A stretch of DNA of 64,000 nucleotides, from NCBI RefSeq assembly GCF_032854445.1, contig NC_088304.1, positions 5,022,001 through 5,086,000 on the forward strand, in the 5' to 3' direction. Made by a program: the position numbers and the translations under genes. The DNA comes from Liolophura sinensis (lineage: Eukaryota > Mollusca > Polyplacophora > Chitonida > Chitonidae). Under the pieces are notes generated by a model. That model was not told where the DNA came from. It saw nothing but the letters and a program-made list of their open reading frames with translations, and did not search any database. How positions within the stretch are numbered: position 1 is the first letter of the stretch; every line of letters starts with the position of its first letter. Below, piece by piece: positions 33,801 through 45,800 of the stretch.

Positions 33801-36800
33801 GTCATTAAACTATATCTTGATCTGTTACTTATCATGGTGAAGTCTCACGCCAAGTTTCAGTTCAATACGAGAAACCATCAAAGTACAAAAGAGGACACAG
33901 ACGTCAATACTACTGAGAAACATGTAAACACGATATCCATGTTGCCATGGTAAAGCCATTTACGAAGTTTCAATACAACAGACGACGTGTAAATGTATAT
34001 GTTCTCCCCTCCGATACTTTTACGGGACGAATCCTAGCGGTAAAATTTTAAATAACACGATATGGCAATTTACCCTTTAATGAACTAATCGAGGTGAATC
34101 CTGAAATTGGAAATTTGGCGTTACGTCGTCTCCATGACAACGCCCCGCGTGAGACGTCTTGGTAACCACACATGGAATCATCGAATGAGCAGTCAATCTT
34201 GGGCACTGTGTGAAGAAAACAAAGTCTGTTAAGTAGCTAGGGTTAAAATTGCTGCTTATCCGCTACATGTGCATACAGACAAGAAGTGTCCCATGAATTT
34301 GGTGTAAAATGTGTAGTCATCTGTATAGTGCTGCTTCACTGAAAATAGCATGCATTCTATAAGGACACCAGACAGGACACCAGGATAGACTATGCTGTAC
34401 AGCCGCCAGGGAAGTTGGGAAGTTGCCCTCTCTAAATTCTGCAGGCTAAGCCAAGAAACCACGGGCAGCTAATTCAAGATAATTAAAAGTTAATTTAAGA
34501 AACCAAGCATTTTGAGTAATTCTAGACCAGTTAAATAAATTGCAAATAATATCATTGCATTTTTGACTTATTCTGCTTCAACCGTGGCGCAGGGTGGGGT
34601 GGGGTGGGGGGTGGGCGTGTAAACTGCTGTTATTTAGCCATTTACATGAACAGATAGAATACAGCCTTAACTGAGGTAAATTGACGAGATCCCGGATTTC
34701 AGAGGTTAAATGTTACAATTGCCAGCTATCACACTGCAGTAGTGTTACCCTGTATGCTGTAGTCTTTTATACTGGACAACAGGTCTCGGATATACAAGTA
34801 CTTATAGTTTTTAAATTGTTAAAAAAGCTGTACATGCATAAACACCTGTCTGAATTGTATATCTACATCGGAATGTACTCACAAGAGGGTGTGATGACGT
34901 CACGAATCCACGTGACGTAGTGACGTAGCTTGGTGTAGACGCCTGGTTGTCCTGGCTGCCCACATTGCCCTCCCCAGCTGATGACGCCCTCCGCCTGCCA
35001 CGTGTCGGACTCGCCGCGACAGATCAAAGCCCCTCCGCTATCACCCTGTCAACATACATACAAAGCAGTCAGTGGAAAGCTGGTAAGGTGCTACAGTATC
35101 AACCGCTAGCGCATGAAGTGTGAGTTCAATTCCGGTCTTTGACAGCGAAAACTTAGATTCCCCTGCTCCTATCGTCCGTGGGTTCTTCGTGACAATAAAC
35201 GGCTGACGGTCATGTCACAGTTGACGCTTTTCTTACTACTATCACATTTAGATTGCCACAATTGTTTAAGAGAGACAAATTTTTCGTTCTGGTTGCCACC
35301 CCCATTGCCGTTCGCCTTGGTTGACCTTTGGAAATGATTGCCACTATGTTTTTCCTTGGGGTTGCCACCATTGCCTTCCTAACTGCTTCTCATGCCGTCC
35401 TCGTTACGACTTGTATCACTGCTTGCATTATGGTTGCCATTATTACTTTCCTTGGGGTTGCCATTACTGCTTTCCTATAAACTGCTTCCTACGCCACCTT
35501 CTTTACGGAACACCACTACTGCTTATCTCAATACTGTTGCCACGATTGCTTTCCTGGGTTTGCCATTACTGCTTTCCTATAAACTGCTTCCTACGCCACC
35601 CTCCTTACGGATACCACTACTGCTTATCTCAATACTGTTGCCACTATTGCTTTCCTTGGGGTTGCCATCACTGCTTTCCTGCTTCCTACGCCACCTTCCT
35701 TACGGAACGCCACTATTGTTTATCTCAATACTGTTGCCACTATTGCTTTCCTTGGGGTTGCCATCACTGCTTTCCTGCTTCCTACGCCACCTTCCTTACG
35801 GAACACCACTACTGCTTATCTCAATACTGTTGCCACGATTGCTTTCCTGGGGTTGCCATTACTGCTTTCCTATAAACTGCTTCCTACGCCACCCTCCTTA
35901 CGGATACCACTACTGCTTATCTCAATACTGTTGCCACTATTGCTTTCCTTGGGGTTGCCATCATTGCTTTTTTAACAGCTTCCTACGGCACCTTCCTTAC
36001 GGATACCACTACTGCTTATCTCAATACTGTTGCCACTATTGCTTTCCTTGGGGTTGCCATCATTGCTTTTTTAACAGCTTCCTACGGCACCTTCCTTACG
36101 GATACCACTACTGCTTATCTCAATACTGTCCCCACCATTACTTACCTTACAAGAGTCCATTTTCCCGTGTCTGTGTCCTGCACAAAACATATGCGGAGAA
36201 ATCCGGCCAGGGTAAGCGGCATCACAGTCCCCTCTAGGCCATACCTTTACATCCGCTTTGAGGAGTTCGGCAGAGGGCATCTTATACTCCCCATCTATGT
36301 CAAAACATAGACATAAATAGATAAGTGTATCGTCACCTTACTTTCATTGAAGATACACTTTAGCTGATATTCATCTAATGATTTTTTTATCAGACATTAA
36401 TTTCACCAGTTACGTGTGACCACTTGCCAGCTATCACATTGTCGTCGCAGCTCTGGTTTTACTCTCTATGCTGTATCCGTATTTCACCAGTTACGTGTGA
36501 TCATTTGCCAGCTATCACACTCGTTGCTGCTCTGGTTTTACTCTGTATGCTGTACGTATTTATTTATTTTAAAGTAACTGGCGGTGTTATTTTCCTGATG
36601 GGCTCTGCCTCGGTTTACTTCAATCATAAACTTAGACACTGCCATGTACATGGAATATATTTGAGTTCTGCGTAAACAACTAATTAGATAGATGACGTCT
36701 GGGAATATTATAAGATAACGTGAATTATGGGACAAAATTTGCTTTCAAGAGTACATTATCTAGAATACTATATAAAATATAATTATAGACATACAGCATA

Positions 36801-39800
36801 GACAGTAAAACCAGAGCAGTGACAACACTGTTATAGTTGGCAAGTGGAAAATGGCAAAACTTAACCGTTGAAATATAGCCACTTGTCACTTTACCTCAGT
36901 TAGGGTTGTGTTCTAACAGCCCTAGTACCATGGCAGAATTAGTGGAAATTTGTAGTGGTGTTAATTGTGATACATTAGACGTTGCTGGTCTGGAATTACT
37001 CAAAATCCTGTGTTGTCATCCCATTTGTTGTCACACGTAACAAGTGAAATACTGTCAGCTGGAACGGTAATCTATTTCAAGAAGTCAACAGTCGTTTTGG
37101 GAACTGGCCTCGCGATTATTGACCTGGAACGTCCTTACAGGTTGACGGCTGGTATACAAATGTCTGTTTCTAAGCATAGATTCACTGTTATTTTCTCACC
37201 ACTTGTTCTTTCCGTTGCTCCCCATCCAGCGATATAGCAGTTTTTCCAGGATGTCGCATTGCTCTGAACAGGTAGACAAATTGGCAAGACAAAGTCGCTG
37301 AAGATTATCGGCTTCAGGAGTCGAATGAGTGCCACGTCACCAGATTTTGCGTAGCGGTAGGTAGGGTGGATGAGCAGCTCGGACGCCTGGAGGATCTGTG
37401 AGAACTTTGACCCTCCGGAAATGAACGAAGATCCGACAAGGACGGTAATTCTAAATGGTGAAAGCTGGATCCTTCGAAGTGCAAAACATGAGTTACATAC
37501 ATAGTCCATTATATATTTAACACTGGTCAAAATCACATTTGAGGCTTTCAGTTTGATGGGAAATTCCACCGTTCCGAAAATCCACATGATGGTGGAATAT
37601 ACCTCCGGCATCCAATAATGTTTTGTGAGTGTTACCAAATATTATAAATCATGGATGGCATTTTCTGTTACAATGTGTAGTTTTAAAACTCCAATCAAGT
37701 TAAAATCCCTAACGTCAACAAAATAAGCATGTCCCATGCTATTTATCAATATCTATTCCATCCGCAAGAAAACCAAACTTGCATTTATATCTGCACCGGG
37801 CCATCAAAGATCTCCTAGCACACCACGTTTGTAACAACAGGGGAATCTCAACATTTTGACACTGTTTTATCTCTTATTAATAGTAAACCACGATGCCGCA
37901 CCGACTCCAATCTCGTAAAAACTAGAATCAAATTATGGTCACATAATCTATAATAGGGGAGTTTTGAGTTCAAATTCCTTTATCGCTAACGGTAAAAAAG
38001 TCTACTGTATCAATTGACCTGTCACATATGTTCCGTAACTATTTTAAGAAATAGTTCGAGTAGACGAACGATGGAGAAAACTGAGGAAGTGTTAATTTCA
38101 GAAGTTCCTGAGGAAAGAGGTGTCACTAATGCCTCCGGAACACAGAGAGACAAGTGACCGGTAAGGTAACGTCAAAAAGGTCCCTAACATTTTTGATAAG
38201 TCAGGTACGGTAATACAGGAAGGTTATTTTTGCCATTAGGGACAGAAGAGTTCGAACTAAAAAATCACCTATTAGCTTGTCGTTACATATCAAGCAACCT
38301 GCATGTTATCAATCCGTCATGCGTAAGGCTTTTGTCTTCGGAATCTTAATACACTGGACGAGTTACTGTTACCAAATTCTTACATATCCACACAGTGGGC
38401 CGCCGTCATGATCCAGTCCACACTGAGGACGGTGCCACCGCAGATGTGCTGACCGTCACGACGTACTGACACCTGCCAGGGAACTTCACCGGCCCGCGCA
38501 AGCGTTCCGCCGAAGATGTAGTAGTTGACCTCAGGACGTTTGCTTCCCAGAAACCCACACGCTGGCGCTGTGTAGAGAACAAAGTATCGGGGGAAAATTT
38601 CTTCCTTATTCTTTACGAACAGTATAAATAAACGTCTTCATTTAATCATCAACCAAGATGGACGTTACAAGAACTAAGAAAGTAGCAAAGAAACGTGTAA
38701 AGAGAAGCAGTCAACAGTTCTCAGTGATGTTCGGAAGGCACAAGGTGTATATTAGGCGAAAAGGTGAAATCTGTATTCAAATCGTGCATCATTCTCGCAT
38801 ATAAGTTATCCATATTTGTGTGGCTGAGTTGCACTTTGATTGTAACTGTTCATATGCTCAATGTCGCGATGTAAATCAACACGATCAATACACTTTCCCT
38901 AGCCGTGGGTTAAGTGGAATTAGACACAATCATGAAGCAAAGTGCTGGAGATTCTGAACGCTCTGTCCATATTTATTTTCGAGACTTATACTCGTTGTGT
39001 AACTCAAGAGACTTGGACTGAAGGACTAACACACCAGTTTTTGCTGTTATAGCTTATAACGTCGAATGGAATCGCTTAGTGAATTGGAAAGATTGGGCAT
39101 GGGGAGGATAACTCGCTAATAGCTTCAGCACATAGTATTCATATGGAGAACAGGTATAGGTCAACCAAAATTTTTACCCATCGGAAAACCTATACACTGC
39201 TGATATGTATATGGTTTCCTCCAATTTCACATAGATGCAATCATATCAGCTTAAAGGAGAAGAAAATTTAAATATCAAACAAATACCGTTGAAAAAAGTA
39301 TACATTTCCTTGCAGGTGTATGCCATAAAAAAATTCAAATATGTACCTCAAGTTCATAAATTATACATAAAGTCAGCGCTAAAATCCTCTGTGGGCGACT
39401 CTATTTTGCCTAAGAACTTGTCCTGAAGTCTTCTGTGTTAGGAAGAGAATTGCCGTCGGAAACCGCCGAAGTGCAGTTCGTACATTTCCGGTAGAACTCT
39501 TCTTCCCAGAAGGTAGCGAACTGTACAGTTCGTTTTCCGCTTGACGATCGGAAAACCGGAAAGATGGACGCAGGTAAGTTTACACGAACAAGCCGGCAGT
39601 TTTAACGACTCTCATTGGCTGAGAGGCAACACAACCCCAGCATAAATTACAGTGTTAGAGATGGAGGACGCAATTAACTCAGCGATTTATGCCAGCTTTG
39701 CCGTTTTCAGACTTTACGTGTATGGCGAGGAAAAATCGCAAAATTATGCAGCAGGCACCACCAGATAGAAAAACATATGCTCTTTTCAGCCTATAGTGTC

Positions 39801-42800
39801 ATTGTTTTAAGTTTTCTTCACCTTTAAGAGCAACATATTGATTGGTCTGTAAGCCAAGGCTTGAATAAACTCGTAATAAGTTTATTATGGCTGCTGTGGG
39901 AATGTAGGCATTAAATCATGTGTTGGATCGTTTTCTGGAACCATGCAGCTTCAAAAAATTTAAAGTGAGTATAAAATCAGCCACTGAAGCTGAATTCATT
40001 CATACAATAGTATTCCAAAAATGTTCTAAAATATTTTTTAAAAGTCTACACTGCTTATTACGAAAATAAATAACAAACAATCGTCAGCACCTAGCCACTC
40101 ATTTGGTGACGCCATTTTGCCATGTGATATCTGTGACGTCACAAAATCTGGTATCTCTCCCGTATCATCGATATTAAAGAATGTGACAATGAGAAAATAC
40201 AAAGAAAAACGCCTGATGTCGAAACAAAGGGTATCAGCTCTGTTCCGTGTTCAAAGGGTCGATGTTTCTTTTAGTTTAGTTTGTCGTGTTTTAGCGGTTC
40301 TGATCGTCGTCGTCCTGTATGGGTGTAAGCATGTGGCCTAGTTGGCTGTACCGACTCGAGACAATTTACAGAACATTGCCGGACCTTCCGATTGGTAACA
40401 GACTCTTTCATTCAGAGTTTTGGAAGATGTCTTGGTAATAAAACTGATTTTGTTAAGGAAAAATAATTCAGTCACAATATTTTTCTTCAAGCAATAACTC
40501 TCCCGAGGTTGTTTTCTTGACAGCTCATCCTGACAAGTTACTGACAAGTTCTTAAAGCCTCTTCAAGATGGCTACTCGGAGAGAATTGTCCGTCAGTGCC
40601 ATAAAACGGAAGATAGTTACTCGGAAGAAACACTCACCTGACTGTTTTGCCCGTAATATGTCATACTCCAGGCGAAAACCCCGACGGGAGACAACTCTGT
40701 CTGACACGAACACCAGTGTAATCACATTTCCGCTGGACGTTATATTAGACGGAAGGTCTGATCCACAAAACCGACCCAGAAGGCTGCTTCTGTTTGTGTT
40801 TTCTCCAGCGTGTGCCGTTAAGCTGTCCCATCGGCAGTTTCTTTCCCATTCAAGTTGGAAGTTTGTGTAGGAAATATGTATTCGCTGAAAAATCAACAGG
40901 GCAACCAGAAAAGTCAAAAGTAGATGAACCGATGAAGTAGAACCATCCATCAATCTTACCTTAGGGTTTTATTCTAACTGCCTAAAAAGTAGCGAGTTGT
41001 ACACCCACTATCACCATAGCTTAAGCAGAATTGAGTTTAAAAAAGCAATGATGTCAATTTGCAATTTATCAGACATCACAGGTCTAGATTTACTCTAAAT
41101 CGTGTGTTTTCATCACATTTAAAAAATGACAGCCTGTTATTTGTAACGTTTCCTCTCACCATAATAAGGCCCTCAATGGCTCAGTCGATCGCTGTACAAG
41201 TACAGCTCATGCTGGCTTCCCCTCCGGCAGTATACGTGGGAAGGTCTTCTAGCAGCCTGCGGATGGTCGCGGTGTTCCCCTGGGCTCTGTCCGGTTTCAT
41301 CCCATCATAAGGCTGGCCACCGTCGTATAAGTGAAATATTCTTGAATACGGCGTGAAACATTAATCAAATAAATAAATAAATCTCACCACAATGATGACC
41401 GCCGCCGTTTACGTGAAATATTTTTGATAATTAAAGACGTACAGCATAGAGAGTAAGACCAGAGCAGCGACTTCAGTGAGACTGACGTAAAATACCACTT
41501 AAATAAATAAATATTATGTATTATAATGAAATCCATGCGTCCAGACAGACATTCGTATACCAGCCGTCAACCAATAAGGATGTTCCAGGTGAATAATCAC
41601 AGGGCCAATTCCCAGAGCCACGTACAACACAAAAAGTATATAAGTATGAAATTAGGCCGCAACCAGAGCAAAAACAAACAGCATACACAGTAAAACAACA
41701 GCAGCGACGACGGTGTGATAATTGACAAATGGCCACATGTACCCGGCTAAATACGGTCTCTCATCAGTTTAGGCCGGGACTGTATATGCATCTTTAGTCT
41801 CACAGTTAGACAGGTGCAGTGCATGTACTGTAGTCTCTGAGATTTCGGAGCCGTATATGCATCTTTAGTGTTATAGTTAAGCTGGGGCTCTTTATGCATC
41901 TTTAGTCTCCCAGCAATGGTTGGGGTGGGGAAGCGGGAGGGGGGGGGGGGGGTGTATATGCAATTTTAGTCTGGCTGTTAGGCCGTGACGGTATATGCAT
42001 CTTCACGGCAAGGGCGGGTATGTTATGCATCTTTAGTCTCACGGCAAGGGCGGGTATGTTATGCATCTTTAGTCTCACGGCAAGGGCGGGTATGTTAATT
42101 GTTATGCACCTTTAGTCTCGCGGCAAGGGCGGGTATGTTATGCACCTTTAGTCTCACGGCAAGGGCGGGTATGTTATGCACCTTTAGTCTCGCTTTTATT
42201 CCGTGACTGTATATGCATCTTTAATCCGAGAATTATACGCCAGGATTGTAACTGCATCTTAGTTTAAACTGGATGATAGGCCTTTAACAAGTGTTAGGTG
42301 TATATGTGCTGTATATATGCCGAAGGTCGAACGTCATAATTCAATGAATAATCCTCAAAATGAGCAATCAAGGCGGGTACTCAGATAACGATGGACTTAC
42401 CTCTCCTGCGGAAGCCCTGATCTTCCACACACATTTGGTTTCTAAAGGGTAATTCCCGACACCGAAGTTTGGTGATTGGATCACACCTTTTTTGTCAGAT
42501 ACGACGACGCCGTCTGGTGAGCATCCGGCAACATCCGAGTTCCCAGGGGCCTTAACTTGTGAAGCTGAAGTTAGCTGGAGTGTATTCATGGAAGTTGGTA
42601 CTGTGGTTGCTTTCGTTGTTACCTGATATGTATTATAAGTCGTAGATGTGTCCTCGTAGCTAAGCGTTCCCTGTGAACTGATTGCAGAAGTGAGGAAAAG
42701 GTCTTCCTTTAAAATTTGTTTTGTGGTAATAGGCATCATCTGGAGTTTTCTCCCGTGGATCTCCATCTCTCCGGGAGGGGGCACTGTAGTCGCTCGGAAT

Positions 42801-45800
42801 AAGTGTCCAGTTGTTTTCAGGTATGTTGGAAGTTGAGAATGTTGACTTGGTGTAGATTTTAGTTCCATCACAGGTGTGTTTTCTAAATAAAAAATGATAG
42901 CAATCATAAACTGAAGAAAAATCTCACAAAATACACATTTAGGAATTTTAGATACTAAAATTCGTTTTACAACAGTGTCATGTTTATGCTCACCTCCTTT
43001 CAAAATAAATATGCTGAGTAGAAACCCATGTTTATTGCCAACATCATCTGACCAAAACCTCAAGCACACAGCGCTGTCTATTGTTACAGGGCGAGGGGAG
43101 ATAACTCCACAGTGGCGGAGAAGTGATTGGCCGGTCTGAGAGCATGTTCCATGGAATATCTCCACGCCATCCCATTTACATCCGGGTAAGTATTCCAGGT
43201 CAAACATCATAAACGACAGCTTTGCTCTCTGAATCAAAAACAAACCACACATGATGTTCAAAAAACTAATGTTCACAAATACCTACTAGTTAGGCAAATT
43301 AAACGTCACCACTACAACAAAAAAATTCATTTTATGCTAGGAACAGAACTGGACAGAGACCTGCGGCTGGTGATTGTGTAATAAGGACAGAAACATTTAT
43401 TGACATTAAGATATTAAAATGAAGATTGAAACTAAAATAGTTTATGAGTTCATTATTTGTAATTATAGCCGTGTTATAATTGGTATTTCTTTCAGGAACG
43501 TAACTCTTTACTAGATACATAGACCTGGACATCCCCGAGATGTTTTCTCTTTGCATTGTTTTCAGGTTATTGTTTGTGAAACGCGCCAAACAAAACATTT
43601 TGAGCAATTCAAGATGAAAGGACATCTAGTAAATTCTAATTGCGCTGTTTTTTTTTTCATAATTCTGCTAAAGCCTTTTGCTAGGGGGAGTGTCAGATGC
43701 TATATTATTAAGCTTAAACATATAGAATGAAACCGTGGAGGAGGTAAATTGACAAGAGACCGTATTTTGCCGGTTGCTTGTGATCATTTGCCAGCTATCA
43801 TCATTGTTGTCGCTGCTCTGGTTTCACTCGCTATATGCAGTGTTTGGCATAATTTCATTTTATTCGAGTCAAACAAGATGTCACTAAATGGTTTTAAAAA
43901 CATTAATAATACATATCTACTAGTATTTTGATCATAAATATGGGGGGGGGGGGCTCCGTGGCCGAGGTGGTTAGCGTGCCAGCGCAACGCAATGAGCCAG
44001 GAGCGTTTCACTAATGCGGTCGCTGTGAGTTCAAGGCAACCTCATGCTGACTTCCCCTACGTTCGAACGTGTTAAAGTCTATCAGCAAGCAGCGGGTGGT
44101 CGTGGGTTTCACCCGGAATCTGCCTGTTTCCTTTCATCATAATGGCCGCCGCTGTATAACTGAAAATATTCTTGACAACGGCGTAAAACACCAATCAAAT
44201 AAATAAATTAATAAATTATAGATATCCCCACTACTGACGACAGTGTGCAAAAAAAGTAAATACATACAGTGTTAACTGGCCTTGGGAACATTTTTAAAGC
44301 ATATATTGTGGAAAGGGGGGGCGCGTGGAGATCTTACCTGTCCATGTGGGACGCGGATATCCCATTGACAGTTTGAGTTCGGCGGATACGTCCTCTGTGA
44401 TCCAAAGATCGGCGATCTGATTTGAAGATGATTGGGAAAGGTCTCCCTAATTGGTGTACATGCGTGAATCACGTCTATGACTACAATCAGGTGCAACACA
44501 GCCCGAAACACTGCAACAGTTAATTGGCATTAGTAAAACTAGCATCTGTAATAGTCATTACATCATATCAGTACTATGTAACATCACTGTATTATAGTGG
44601 TTCCTACCATTCAAGCATTTACATGAACAGTTTAACTAAAACCCTGGGGTAAATTGACAAGCGGTCGTATTTCGCCGGTTACCTGTCTGTGTGTCGAAAT
44701 AGACATTCGTATACCAGACGTCGAGCAATAAGGACGTTCCGGGTCAATAATCAAAAGGCCAATTCCCAAAACCACGTTTAACACAAACTACCAAAGAAGT
44801 AAGAAAGTATATGAAGTTTGAAAATGGGACGAAATCATACAAAGAGAAGCAAATTGTGACCGTTTGTCAATTATCCCACTGCTCTGGTTTTCCCCTTCAT
44901 GTTGAAGTGTTTTACATTCCATGGCTTAGTAAGCCATTTCCACACCATCTGATCCTCAAAGCCGACATATGTATACCGTTAAATGAGCGTTCACAGTCAA
45001 TACTCACATCCCATTTCCAAAAAGACCCTAAAATACTAGTGCCTAATAGAGCATGAAATAAAAATATATAAGAAGTAACTAACATGTAAGAGAGGAGTCA
45101 TCATTAATGCTCAGGGCTTGAACACCATAATGATGGAAGGAAAAATAGTCTGCCCTTTAAATTCTTCTAAAAATACTGGCTTGGATTAAAGCTCTCCCCC
45201 AAGCGAGTGACATCATCTGTCTACACACGCGTCTACTTTGTCTTTGTGGCCACTAAATGTAAATGTCAGAAAAAATATACATATAATTACCAGTACTTCT
45301 TTTTCATTTTATGGACAGTAACAAGTATTTTCTATCCTTGTGGGCCCTGTCTTGGCCCCTAGTTTAAGATGTTTGTCGCCAAACCAACACAAGACGTGGA
45401 TTTAATACAATTCTCGGACTGGGAATTTTTGAAAATGTGACTTTGGCATTCAACCGTGGCTACTATGAGCCTATTTTCACATAACAGACCATATTGGCTT
45501 CTTTGACGGCCGTACGTGGGAAGGTCTCCCAGTAACCTGCGAATGGTCATGGGTTTTCCCCCTGCTCTGGCAGATTTCCTCCCACCATAATGCTGGCCGC
45601 CGTCGTATAAGTGAAATATTTTTCAGTGCGGCTTAAAACACCAATCAAATTAAAAAAATACATAAATCACACATCAGACCTGTATACAATCTCAAACTTA
45701 AGAGAGAAAGCTAATTAAGAGAACACAATATAAGTTTGGTACATGCATAGCAATCATTTTTATGTATAAAAAAAATCGATCGCATGAATACTGGACATAA

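Noticed and set aside
35321-36237. 281-codon + strand frame rich in Leu, Pro and Tyr
   Set aside because: It covers the tandem array and reads antisense through a well-supported protease exon.
37440-37458. Alternative acceptor CCATTTAG for protease exon 7
   Set aside because: It would also keep the frame but drops IQLSPFR, leaving too few residues between AAHC and the next strand of the trypsin fold.
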